From JAJEAD01 sp965221555 (GTDB lineage Bacteria; Pseudomonadota; Gammaproteobacteria; HK1): 64,000 nucleotides of DNA. The stretch covers positions 186,001-250,000 of the forward strand of contig OZ244895.1 in NCBI GenBank assembly GCA_965221555.1, read 5' to 3'. This document shows positions 26,713-35,199 of this stretch, piece by piece; within the stretch, counting starts at the first letter, position 1, and each line of letters begins with the position of its first letter. A model generated the notes under the pieces. It ran no database searches, was not told where the DNA came from, and worked only from the letters and a program-made list of their open reading frames with translations. Both the position numbers and the translations under genes were made by a program.

Positions 26713-27369
26713 GTAGTGCGGCGCGTGTACTGCCGCCATCATGATCGAGCGTTCGATCTCCGCCACCGCTCCGCCGACTTCATGGCCGATGAGGTCCATC
26801 TTGCGCAGTTGCTCGATTCGCGGAGCGGCACGCTCGATCTCACGCTCGGAGAAGATGTCGGGCAGAATGCCGCAGGCATCGACGAGGCAGATCATGGCGA
26901 CGTCCCGGGGATCGGGGATGTCGTCGGAGAGCAGGACACCGGTAATGCGGAGCTTGGCCTCGCGCTCGGCACGCCCGTCGATAAGCGGATAACGCCGGGA
27001 ACGAAAGACCCACAGGAACTTCTCGTCGCGGACTTCCAGGATGCCGCGCTTCACCAGGCCGTCCAGCGCCATGCTGCGAATCTCGTCGGTATCCTCGCTG
27101 GTGATCTTCTCGATCCAGGCCCTGGTATCCCTCGCACCGCTGGAACGCGAGATTCGCGACAGCACCCGATCGAGGATTGGATTGCCCGTCTCCGTCTGAT
27201 CGAGGACGAGGAGCTGCTGCTCGTCGGTGTCGATTCGGTTGGCGAACGCGAGGTCGAGCAGCACCGCGCCCGCAAGAACGTACTCGACGGCGCTGGTCCG
27301 GGTCGGCAGGAAGGTGCCGTCCTCGTCATCCAGCATCAAGAGCAGGATCTCTTCGGCGAATGTCAGCAT
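26710..27369 (-). CDS. GPP34 (Golgi phosphoprotein 3-like) family protein
   Basis: 219 residues from ATG at 27369 (MLTFAEEILLLMLDDEDGTF), a typical GPP34 start. Further family-type features are AGAVLLDLAFANRIDTDEQQ, the RGILEVRDEKFLWVFRSRRYPL strand and the C-terminal VDACGILPDIFSERE. The eukaryotic founder binds phosphatidylinositol-4-phosphate on Golgi membranes; the bacterial role is unknown, though membrane association is likely. Directly downstream (17 bases) of the STAS-domain gene, so the pair is an operon. The stop lies inside a repeat end. Confidence 0.85.
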   Translation of the reverse strand: MLTFAEEILLLMLDDEDGTFLPTRTSAVEYVLAGAVLLDLAFANRIDTDEQQLLVLDQTETGNPILDRVLSRISRSSGARDTRAWIEKITSEDTDEIRSMALDGLVKRGILEVRDEKFLWVFRSRRYPLIDGRAEREAKLRITGVLLSDDIPDPRDVAMICLVDACGILPDIFSEREIERAAPRIEQLRKMDLIGHEVGGAVAEIERSIMMAAVHAPHY

Positions 27370-27386
27370 GACGCGATCTCCCGGCT

Positions 27387-27728
27387 TCAGGACTCCGCCG
27401 CAACGGCGGCATCCCGGGTATCGTGGTGGTCGATGATCGACAGGAACCCGCTGACCTCGAACACTGTCTTGCAGGAGGGTTGAAGAGCGCAGAGCGTGAG
27501 CTTTCCGCCCGCCTGCTGGCACTGCCGGGCGCCCGCAAGCACCGCGCGCAGACCGGCGCTGCTGATGTAGCTCATCCGCGCGCAGTCGAGCAGCATGTGC
27601 ACGTCTCCGCTCTCGACGCTTCGGGAAATACGTTCTTCGAGGTCCGGCGCCACCAGCCCGTCGACGCGCCCGATCGGCGAGATCACACTGAGAGAAGCGA
27701 TCTTTTGCTCTTCTATTTCCATTGGCAT
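27387..27728 (-). CDS. STAS-domain protein (anti-anti-sigma factor type)
   Basis: 113 residues. ATG at 27728 (MPMEIEEQKIASLSVISPIG) is preferred because AAGG sits about 9 bases upstream. The STAS core shows LDCARMSYISSAGLRAVLAG, where the Ser of SSAG corresponds to the phosphorylated serine in SpoIIAA/RsbV proteins. No anti-sigma kinase is encoded nearby. Its coupling to a GPP34 gene suggests a partner-switch signal acting at the membrane, but this is inference. Confidence 0.85.
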   Translation of the reverse strand: MPMEIEEQKIASLSVISPIGRVDGLVAPDLEERISRSVESGDVHMLLDCARMSYISSAGLRAVLAGARQCQQAGGKLTLCALQPSCKTVFEVSGFLSIIDHHDTRDAAVAAES

Positions 27729-27911
27729 CTTTGCCTTCGGTCGCGGTAAGGGGGGATCCAGTTCACCGATCGCCATGGAATACTAGTGCACGTCAAGGCC
27801 GGCGGACAACCATCGTAGCGACGCGCCCAGCCGCCCCTCCCGCCGCGACTCCGACTCCCCCGCGCAACCGTACTTGTCTGTTTTTTCATCAGTTTCCGGA
27901 ACATACGACGA

Positions 27912-30050
27912 ATGCCGACGCACCCTCCCCGCAACTGCGATGCGCCAAGTTCGAATCCGCATGAGGGTTGCGAAGTGGCGAGCGGGAGTCCTTCTTCGAC
28001 GGGTGAGCAAAGGGCCCGTTATCGCGTCGGCGTCGACATCGGCGGAACCTTCACCGATTTTCTGGTCATGGACCGGGACAGCGGCGCCATCTACCCGCTC
28101 AAGACCCCTTCGACACCACAGCCCGAACACGCCATCGTCTCCGGCCTGAACGAGTACCGCGACCGCTTCGGAATCGAGCCAGGCGACATCGAGTACTTCT
28201 CGCACGGCACCACGCTCGCGGTCAACACGTTGCTGGAGCACCGCGGCGCCAGGGGCGGTCTGCTCACCACCGCCGGGTTCCGCGACATCCTGGAGCTCCG
28301 CCGTCTGCGCCTCGATCAGCCCAACAATCTCTTCGCCCATCGTCCGCACGTCCTGATCCCGCGTCGCCTGGTGCGCGAGGTGCGCGAACGCATGCGCCAC
28401 GATGGCCGCGTCGCCATTGCGATTGCGCGCGCCGACGTCGAGGCCGAGGCCGCCGCGCTGGTGGAAGAGGGGGTGGAGACCATCACCATCGCCTTCCTGC
28501 ATGCGCATCGCAACGCCACGCACGAACGCCTCGCCAAGGCCTGGGTCGAAGCGCGCTTCCCCGGCCTTTACGTGTGCACGTCGGCCGAGATATGGCCGCA
28601 ACAGCGCGAGTTCGAGAGAACGCTCGCCGCGGTGATGAACGCCTACGTGGGCGCGCGCATGAAGACCTACTTCGACACGCTTAGCCATGAAGTCGAAGCC
28701 CTTGGGGTGCGGTGCCGGATCTTCTCGACCAAGTCCAACGGCGGGGTGATGTCGCTCGAGGCCGCGGCGCGCCGCCCGGTCGAAACGCTGCTCTCGGGAC
28801 CCGCCGCGGGCGTCATCGGCGCTGCCTTCGTGGGCCGGCGCATCGGGGTGGAGCGACTCGTCACCCTGGACATGGGGGGGACCAGCGTCGACGTGTCGGT
28901 GGTCGACGGCGAGCTCTCCTACTCCACCGAGAACACCGTCGGCGACTATCCCGTGATCATGCCTGCGGTGGACGTGTCCGCGATCGGGGCGGGAGGAGGC
29001 TCCATTGCCTGGACCGATGCCGAGGGCGTGCTCAAGGTGGGTCCGCGCAGCGCCGGCGCGGTGCCGGGACCCGCCTGCTACGCGCGCGGCGGGGAGGACG
29101 CCACCCTCACCGACGCCTATCTCCAGGTCGGCATCATCCGCCCCGACGCGTTTCTCGGCGGCGAAATGCCGCTCGCGCCGGAGCGGGCGGAAGCGGCGCT
29201 CTCGCGCCTGGGCGCAAGTCTCGGTCTCGACGCGACGGCGGCGGCCGATGCGGTGCTGCAGGTCGCAAGCGCCAACATCTACGCGGGGCTCGTGCCGCAG
29301 CTCGCGCGCCGCGGCGCGGACGGCGCCGACTTCGCGCTGCTTGCCTACGGCGCCGCCGGCCCCACCCATGCGTTCATGCTCGCGCGCGAGCTCGACTTCA
29401 AGCGCGTGATAGTGCCGCCCGCGCCCGGCACGCTGTGCGCGCTCGGCTGCATTGCGGCCGACTTCCGGGCGGACTTCGTGGCGAGTGTCTGGCGGGAGTG
29501 TGACGCCCTCGACGACGATGCGCTTCGCGCCATATTCGAGCGTCTCGAAACCGAGGCGCGGGCCTGGCTCGCCGACCAGCGGGTCCAGCTCGACGTGGTC
29601 CATCTGCTGCGCTCCGCGGATCTCTGCTACTCGGGCCAGTCCTACGAGCTCGGGGTGGCGCTTCCGGTAGGGGAGACTGCCGAACTCGACACCGCGCGCC
29701 TCGTGGGGTGGTTCAACGACGCCTACCACCACGCCTACGGCTTCGCCGACCGGGAGGCGCCGGTGCGCCTCGTCGAGGCGAGAGTGCAGGTGGTGGGGGT
29801 CACGCGGAAGCCGCAGGTGCGCGCGCTCGGACTCGGCGCGGCGGCCGTCGGCGATGCCCCGTCTCGCCGGCGGATCGTGGACCGGGGACGAGAGATCGAG
29901 GCCACGGTGCGCCAGCGCGCCGCGATGCGCCCCGGCCAGGGTTGCGAGGGCCCCCTGATCGTCGAACAGTACGACACCACCGTCTACGTGCCGGAAGGCT
30001 TCCAGGTGGAGATCGACCCGCACCTCAACCTGATTGGTACCCGCGCATGA
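27912..30050 (+). CDS. Hydantoinase/oxoprolinase subunit A (second copy)
   Basis: 712 residues from ATG at 27912; a GTG about 63 bases downstream would remove a poorly conserved leader. ATPase motifs YRVGVDIGGTFTDFLVMD and TLDMGGTSVDVSVVDG and the signature GAGGGSIAWTDAEGVLKVGP are intact. It is only moderately similar to the subunit A at 8092 and belongs to another subgroup (for example FSHGTTLAVNTLLEHRGAR in place of AHGTTVGTNALIQRRGGK). Subunit B overlaps its stop by four bases. Substrate is a cyclic amide or hydantoin-type compound by family. Confidence 0.92.
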   Translation: MPTHPPRNCDAPSSNPHEGCEVASGSPSSTGEQRARYRVGVDIGGTFTDFLVMDRDSGAIYPLKTPSTPQPEHAIVSGLNEYRDRFGIEPGDIEYFSHGTTLAVNTLLEHRGARGGLLTTAGFRDILELRRLRLDQPNNLFAHRPHVLIPRRLVREVRERMRHDGRVAIAIARADVEAEAAALVEEGVETITIAFLHAHRNATHERLAKAWVEARFPGLYVCTSAEIWPQQREFERTLAAVMNAYVGARMKTYFDTLSHEVEALGVRCRIFSTKSNGGVMSLEAAARRPVETLLSGPAAGVIGAAFVGRRIGVERLVTLDMGGTSVDVSVVDGELSYSTENTVGDYPVIMPAVDVSAIGAGGGSIAWTDAEGVLKVGPRSAGAVPGPACYARGGEDATLTDAYLQVGIIRPDAFLGGEMPLAPERAEAALSRLGASLGLDATAAADAVLQVASANIYAGLVPQLARRGADGADFALLAYGAAGPTHAFMLARELDFKRVIVPPAPGTLCALGCIAADFRADFVASVWRECDALDDDALRAIFERLETEARAWLADQRVQLDVVHLLRSADLCYSGQSYELGVALPVGETAELDTARLVGWFNDAYHHAYGFADREAPVRLVEARVQVVGVTRKPQVRALGLGAAAVGDAPSRRRIVDRGREIEATVRQRAAMRPGQGCEGPLIVEQYDTTVYVPEGFQVEIDPHLNLIGTRA

Positions 30051-32065
30051 AGGAACTCGAAGCGGGCATCGACAAGGTATCGCTGGAGATCCTCACCAAC
30101 CGTTTCCAGGCGGTGGTGGACGAGATGGCGCAGGTCATCTACCGCACCGCGCATACCGTCTTCGTCAAGGAGACGCAGGACTACGGCGCGGTCCTCGTCA
30201 GCCCGAAGGGGGAAGTCTTCGCGGCGCCACGCCGCTATGGCGTGCTGATGATGATCGGCATGCCGATGGACGACGCGATCGCGCGCATGGGTGACGACGT
30301 GCGCGAGGGGGACATCTTCATCTCCAACGACCCCGACAGCACCGGCGGGATGGTCACCCACCTCTCCGACGTGTTCCTGTGGAAGCCGGTGTTCCGGGAC
30401 GGAGAGATCGTGTGCTACGTCTGGAGCTTCATGCACGTCAACGACGTGGGCGGGCGGGTGACCGGCAGCATCGCGCCCTCGAGCTTCGAGGTTTATCAGG
30501 AAGGGATCCGCGTTCCGCCGCAGCGTCTGTACCGGGAAGGCGAGCTCGATCGCACCTTCCTCAACCTCTTTCTCTGCAATACCCGCACGCCCGAACAGAA
30601 TTGGGGGGACATGAGCGCCTGCCTCGCCGGCATCGCCACCGCGGAGCGACGGGTACACGCGCTGCTCGACCGCTACGGCCCTCCCCGCATCCGGGCCGCG
30701 ATCGACGCGGTGCTCGACTATGCGGAGACCCAGGCGCGGCGGGTCATCGCCCACGTTCCCGACGGGCGTTACCGCCACTGCGACTACATCGAAGCGGACA
30801 TGGTCGGACTCGGTCTGATCCGCATCAACCTCGAGATGCGCATCGATGGCGACGAGATGCTGCTCGACTTCACCGGCACCGCGCCCCAGGTGCGCGCCGC
30901 GCTCAACCTCCCGACCCACGGCAAGCACGGGCACTGGATGCTCATCACCGGGCTGGTGAACTGGATCTGCACCCAGGAGCCCGGGATCGCCTACAACGCG
31001 GGACTGGTGCGCCCCATGAAGGTGCGCATCCCGAAGGGCTCCATCCTCGACCCGGAACCCGGTGCGGGCTGCGGCACCCGCTACTCGACCTCGCACAAGG
31101 TATGCGACGTCTGCATCGGCGCTCTGTCCCAGGCGGTGCCGGACGAGCTGCCCGCGACCGATTCCGGCCAGGGCTCCATCCTGATGGTGGCGGTGCCGGA
31201 GTTCGAGACCGGAGGCACGCGGGTCTCGGTAGTACAGCCGATCGTGGGGGGGTCCGGAGGGCGCCCGCACGAGGACGGCATCGACGGAGCGATGGTGATC
31301 ACCAACTTCCTCAAGAACGTGCCCACCGAGCTCGTGGAACAGGAGATGCCGGAAATCCTCATCCGGCGCTATGGCCTGCGCGAGGACTCCGGCGGTCCCG
31401 GGCGCCATCGCGGGGGCACCGGCATCGAACTGGAGCTCGAAACGCGTTCCCCCTACACCACGGTCACCGCCCGCAACATGGAGCGCTATCTCTTCCCGCC
31501 CCCCGGGCGCCTCGGGGGATGGCCCGGCACCACCGGCTACACCACCGTCAATCCAGGGAGCGCGGAGGAGCGCGACATCGGCAAGATCGACGTGCTGCAC
31601 CTGGAGCCGGGGGCGCGCCTTCGCATCGGCACCCAGGGCGGCGGCGGTCTCGGCGACCCGCTGGAACGCGACCCGGAGGCGGTGCGCGACGACGTGCGCA
31701 ACCGCATCGTGTCGGTGGAGACGGCCTCGCGCGCCTACGGCGTGGTCCTCGACGGAGACGATCGGGTCGACGACGCCGCCACCGCCGCCCGGCGGGCGGC
31801 GCTTCGGACCGAACGCGGCTGGACACGCCCGCCCGCGTTCTCCTTCGGGGGAGCGCGCGAGGCCTACGAGCGGCGCTTTAGCGCGGCGCTCCAGGACGCG
31901 CTGCAGGCGGCGATCGCCCACTTTCCGGGGCTCCGCCGCCAGGTCATGCACCAGCGACTTGAGCGGGCGGTGGAGGCGCGCATGGCGGCCGGGGAGTCCG
32001 TCGCCGCGAGCGAGATTCCGGCCATTCTCGAAGCACTCGAAGCGGGACCGACGGAGGAGGCGTAG
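30047..32065 (+). CDS. Hydantoinase/oxoprolinase subunit B (second copy)
   Basis: 672 residues, start ATG at 30047 inside the ATGA overlap with subunit A. Family motifs: IDKVSLEILTNRFQAVVDEM, GDIFISNDPDSTGGMVTHLSD, SGGPGRHRGGTGIELELE and a glycine-rich segment QGGGGLGDPLERDPEAV. It is longer than the subunit B at 10183 by about 115 residues, mostly a C-terminal extension (about 560-672) rich in Ala/Arg with no recognised domain. Forms the heteromeric ATP-dependent amidohydrolase with the upstream subunit. Confidence 0.92.
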   Translation: MKELEAGIDKVSLEILTNRFQAVVDEMAQVIYRTAHTVFVKETQDYGAVLVSPKGEVFAAPRRYGVLMMIGMPMDDAIARMGDDVREGDIFISNDPDSTGGMVTHLSDVFLWKPVFRDGEIVCYVWSFMHVNDVGGRVTGSIAPSSFEVYQEGIRVPPQRLYREGELDRTFLNLFLCNTRTPEQNWGDMSACLAGIATAERRVHALLDRYGPPRIRAAIDAVLDYAETQARRVIAHVPDGRYRHCDYIEADMVGLGLIRINLEMRIDGDEMLLDFTGTAPQVRAALNLPTHGKHGHWMLITGLVNWICTQEPGIAYNAGLVRPMKVRIPKGSILDPEPGAGCGTRYSTSHKVCDVCIGALSQAVPDELPATDSGQGSILMVAVPEFETGGTRVSVVQPIVGGSGGRPHEDGIDGAMVITNFLKNVPTELVEQEMPEILIRRYGLREDSGGPGRHRGGTGIELELETRSPYTTVTARNMERYLFPPPGRLGGWPGTTGYTTVNPGSAEERDIGKIDVLHLEPGARLRIGTQGGGGLGDPLERDPEAVRDDVRNRIVSVETASRAYGVVLDGDDRVDDAATAARRAALRTERGWTRPPAFSFGGAREAYERRFSAALQDALQAAIAHFPGLRRQVMHQRLERAVEARMAAGESVAASEIPAILEALEAGPTEEA

Positions 32066-32309
32066 ATCCGCACGCCTCCCGATCCGCCTACCGGACCTTC
32101 CCCACCGGCATGAGCTTGCCTCAGGAGCGCTGGCGTTTACCGAGCGCCTACCAGCGATCGGCAGCCCGATCGGTCATGCCATATCGAGAGGACGGCGTGG
32201 CATTCACCTCACGCGGGACTCCATGCATGTTGCGTTGGCGCGACCTGCCGTCTGCACTGCAACTGCTGTCCCGCAGGTTCAGTCGCCGGTCCGAAAAGAC
32301 GAGGTCACG

Positions 32310-33524
32310 TTACTCGTCTGGGGCGTGCGCGTGCAACCGTAAAATGAACCGCTCGTCCTGTTCGATCAGGTCCGGTTCGGTACCGTTGTGCTCTTTCATG
32401 CCCCGGACGATCTTCCGGGGAATCCCCATTCCCATGTGTTCCAGATACCGATAGTCTCGCATCACGTCTTTCAAAAGCTGGTTTCGGGCAGACCTTGTCC
32501 CGGTCCGCATACGGTCTGGCGTTATGCCGTTGGGTAATCGACCCGGAGATACGATTTCCAATCGGTCGCTGTAGATCGCCAATGTGACGTCGGTGCTGGT
32601 GAGCAGGTAGTCACGGTGAATGAGGGCATTAACTATGCCCTCGCGAAGCGCATCTCGAGGATAGACTGAACGCTCCACGCGTCTTCCACCTTGTGACTCG
32701 ACGATTACACGTGTGTTGCGCTGCACGAAGTCCAGAGCCTGCTCGACGACACCGTTTTCCACGATTTCGTCACGTTCGTTCAGCAGGGGAGTCATGGGGC
32801 CTCGAAGCGTTGTTCGCTCCTGCGCACCATAGTCCTGTTCCGTACCGGGATAGGCGACGGCGTCTATCCCCGCATGCGGAAGAAATCGATTCGGTGTCGT
32901 ACCGAACAACAACATGCCGCCCACGGTAACGCCTTCCTCCGTCATTACCTCTGTGTTGACGAGAAGTGTTTGCCAAGCTTGTTCATCACTGTCATCTGGC
33001 ACCTCCTGCTGGCGGATGTCGCGGTAATAGATTCGCAACCGCCTACGGTCGAGGTGCGCGAGCACCGCACCCGACACCGGACGAAGCTCGGCCCGTACGG
33101 AACCCCGTCTCTGGAACAAGCGCGCGAGTTCCTCTTGACTTGCTTCCCGACTCTGTGTGCCGACACGGATCAGGTACCGGTTGGTAGTGTTGTGCCAGAG
33201 CGCGTGCACGTCGTAGCCGCGGGTCACGCGGACGACGGCAACATCATGGTTGCTCTGAACACCGCGAACCACTTCAAAGAACGGAATAATCGCCGGCCGG
33301 ATCTTGTCTCGGCAGACGTTCATCACCCACTCTTCGAGGTCCTCCCGGTCCAGACCCGTGACTGTTCCGTCGTCTTCTACACCAAGCAATACCATGCCGC
33401 CTTCCAGGTTCGAGAAGGCGACCAACTCTTTGGCGAGGTCCTGGGTGCTCAGATCCTCCCTCTTGAACTCCACCCCGGAGCTCTCACCGCTTGAAATCAG
33501 TTCCAGTAGTTCGGTGCGTGTCAT
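32310..33524 (-). CDS. AlbA_2 (Schlafen-like) DNA-binding, putative ATPase/regulator
   Basis: 404 residues (ATG 33524; an adjacent GTG at 33527 is possible). N-terminal AlbA_2 domain (SGVEFKREDLSTQDLAKELVAFSNLEGG, then VLLGVEDDGTVTGLDRED), middle region YLIRVGTQSREASQEELARLFQ, and a C-terminal HATPase_c_4-type region with ALREGIVNALIHRDYLLTSTD and RLEIVSPGRLPNGIT. These proteins are often called putative transcriptional regulators and are common in mobile or defence contexts. Codon use is visibly less GC-rich than that of neighbours, and gene remnants lie directly upstream, so it is likely acquired. No methylase or nuclease partner is intact here. Confidence 0.82.
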   Translation of the reverse strand: MTRTELLELISSGESSGVEFKREDLSTQDLAKELVAFSNLEGGMVLLGVEDDGTVTGLDREDLEEWVMNVCRDKIRPAIIPFFEVVRGVQSNHDVAVVRVTRGYDVHALWHNTTNRYLIRVGTQSREASQEELARLFQRRGSVRAELRPVSGAVLAHLDRRRLRIYYRDIRQQEVPDDSDEQAWQTLLVNTEVMTEEGVTVGGMLLFGTTPNRFLPHAGIDAVAYPGTEQDYGAQERTTLRGPMTPLLNERDEIVENGVVEQALDFVQRNTRVIVESQGGRRVERSVYPRDALREGIVNALIHRDYLLTSTDVTLAIYSDRLEIVSPGRLPNGITPDRMRTGTRSARNQLLKDVMRDYRYLEHMGMGIPRKIVRGMKEHNGTEPDLIEQDERFILRLHAHAPDE

Positions 33525-33530
33525 CACGTC

Positions 33531-33731
33531 TCAGAACCCATACTTGGAGCGGCGCATCTCGAATGCCATCTTCCCACCTTCGAGAACTTCCTCGACGAGC
33601 TCGCGTACCGGTCCGGAGTCGATCGAGGCCATATGTTCCGAGGCGACTCGCCCGCTGCCCTCCCGGGCACTATTCGTTGCTGCGAGGCCGAGGATGAGTT
33701 CCGCGTCTCCGAGGACTGGGATGTTGGCGTT
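33531..33731 (-). pseudogene. C-terminal gene remnant upstream of the AlbA_2 gene
   Basis: A 66-codon open stretch with no start codon of its own, opened by a TAA and ending 6 bases before the AlbA_2 ATG. It translates to a plausible protein C-terminus (DAELILGLAATNSAREGSGR, PVRELVEEVLEGGKMAFEMR, ending RRSKYGF). Because it is in a different frame from the vapB-like remnant upstream and abuts AlbA_2, I read it as the last part of a deleted partner gene. I do not recognise the family. Confidence 0.45.
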
Positions 33732-33993
33732 TTACTCGCCTGAGCGGTCTACGTTCACCATCGAGCAGTTCGCCGTGGTCGATCGTCGACGATCTGGAGC
33801 ACATAAGCGCCGCACAGCGCTCGGCAGTGGCGCGAAGCTTGCTGGTACGGCTCACGTTGTCGGGCTTGCGTTGCTCACGTTCCCAACGCTCATACAAGGC
33901 AACAGAGCCCGCACCCGTCATGGTCTCGCCGGTCAGAAGAGCCAAGTCACCGGCGAGGATGCATGTCTCGTCGGTCTCGATGTTGAGACTCAT
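33670..33993 (-). pseudogene. VapB-like antitoxin, toxin partner missing
   Basis: From ATG 33993, with GGAGAG upstream, the frame reads MSLNIETDETCILAGDLALL, then TGETMTGAGSVALYERWERE and LRATAERCAALMCSRSSTID-HGELL, the pattern of the VapB-type antitoxins that begin MSLNIKDPE. After about residue 88 (HGELLDGER) the sequence turns into an Arg/Pro-rich tail that looks like out-of-frame DNA, and no vapC toxin follows. Most likely a decayed toxin-antitoxin module whose 3' part was replaced by the neighbouring remnant. Confidence 0.6.
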
Positions 33994-34303
33994 GATCTCT
34001 CCGGTGTAAGAAAAAAGCGAGTCTAACAAACAGGTCTCCGATGCTCGTGTCAAACAGCAGGGCACCGCAGGTACGGAGTGGTCATTCCCCGTCCGTGGCG
34101 GACAAGGGGAAACGCCTTGTGGTCATATCGAGTCGGGAGCGTCAGCTTGACGCCAATCCCCTCCCAACAGTGCCGCGCGAACGCCTTGGATCACGCTCGG
34201 TCCTGGTGCGCGTCTCGTGGATGAGGCGACGGACCAGCTCCTCCATCGAGCCGCCGATCTGCCGCGCCACCCGGTCGAGGCCGCTGCGGCCGTGCTCGGA
34301 CCG
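33994..34303. other. Intergenic region, nothing recognised
   Basis: 310 bases between the antitoxin remnant and the glutathione S-transferase gene. Apart from the antitoxin ribosome site near 34000 and an imperfect GC-rich hairpin around 34107-34130 (CCCCGTCCG / CGGACAAGGGG) I see no gene or site. Confidence 0.3.
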
Positions 34304-34915
34304 CTACCGGGCGGCCGCCTTGCGGAACGCGGGGCGGGCCGTCACGCGCTCCCACCATCTGCGGATGTTCGGGGTGAACGCCTCCTCGAGTCCGAGACGC
34401 TGCGCGAAGTAGAGCGCGTAGGCGACACAGAGATCGGCGGCGGTGAAGCGGTCCGCGCACAGATAGTCGCTCTCGGCGGTCGCCGCTTCCACGCTGCGCA
34501 GGCGGCCGAGGAACCAGCGGCGATAGTCCTCGGCCACCTGGGGACTGCGTCGATCCGGAGCTTCGAGATCGCGGTAGCGGAAGACGAGCGCGAGCGGGAA
34601 GGTGAGCGTCGCGTCGGCGCGGTGCAGCCAGTTCAGATACGCGGCGTGATCCGGCTCGTTCGGCGCCACCGCGAGCGGGGTTGGACCGTGGTGTTCCACC
34701 AGGTACTGAACGATGGCGCAGGACTCGGTCATCACCCGCTCTCCGTCCTCGAGAAAGGGCACGGTGCCAAGAGGATTGATCGCCTTGAAGTCCTTGTGGT
34801 GCACGCGGGGCGGAAACTCGAGCGTGACAAGCTCGTAGTCGAGGCCCAGCTCTTCGAGCGCCCAGATGCAGCGCAGGGAGCGCGAATGCCGGCTGTGGTA
34901 GAGCCTGATCGCCAT
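34304..34915 (-). CDS. Glutathione S-transferase family protein
   Basis: 203 residues from ATG at 34915 (MAIRLYHSRHSRSLRCIWAL), with GGGGAAAGG upstream; the longer frame to 34963 is rejected. N-terminal thioredoxin-fold domain includes cis-Pro and the substrate-specificity SNAIL-type motif region (GTVPFLEDGERVMTESCAI), and the C-terminal helical domain has FTAADLCVAYALYFAQRLG. Ser in SRHSRS is the probable catalytic residue. Conjugates or reduces small electrophiles with glutathione; substrate unknown. Confidence 0.9.
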   Translation of the reverse strand: MAIRLYHSRHSRSLRCIWALEELGLDYELVTLEFPPRVHHKDFKAINPLGTVPFLEDGERVMTESCAIVQYLVEHHGPTPLAVAPNEPDHAAYLNWLHRADATLTFPLALVFRYRDLEAPDRRSPQVAEDYRRWFLGRLRSVEAATAESDYLCADRFTAADLCVAYALYFAQRLGLEEAFTPNIRRWWERVTARPAFRKAAAR

Positions 34916-35059
34916 CGCCTTTCCCCTTGGACAGGTGCCGGGCAGTGTAACAAGCGCGCCCACCCGGCGACTCTTCCCGCCTCCTCAAGGCGCACTGTCG
35001 CATCGAGGTTGTTCGCGAGCGCGAGCAGGTGTCGCTGGGCACAAGGGCGACCGCGGAAG

Positions 35060-35165
35060 GGGGTGCGCAGGCACGAACGGACGGTGCCGACACGCGCCCA
35101 GACTCGCGTTCGACACCGTCAATGCCGGCGGGTGTGCATTCACGGGCGCGAATCGGTAAAACAGG
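35060..35165. repeat. Partial MITE-like repeat upstream of the aminotransferase
   Basis: GTTCGACACCGTCAATGCCG at 35108-35127 is the recurrent internal module; a degenerate end (GAATCGGTAAAACAGGGCAA) follows at 35150. The preceding GGTGCGCAGGCACGAACGGA matches the distal module of the copy at 6544. I could not place the other terminus with confidence. Confidence 0.5.
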
Positions 35166-35199
35166 GCAACTGAATCTCTCGCGACCGGAGCCTGCGCAC

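Noticed and set aside
27783..30023. 746-codon minus-strand frame opposite the second hydantoinase A gene
   Set aside because: A high-GC antisense shadow; the plus strand has complete family motifs and start/stop coupling to subunit B.
33531..33731. VapC toxin completing the antitoxin module
   Set aside because: No PIN-domain residues (initial VDAS/VDTS motif or later acidic set) in any frame; the fragment does not resemble a toxin.
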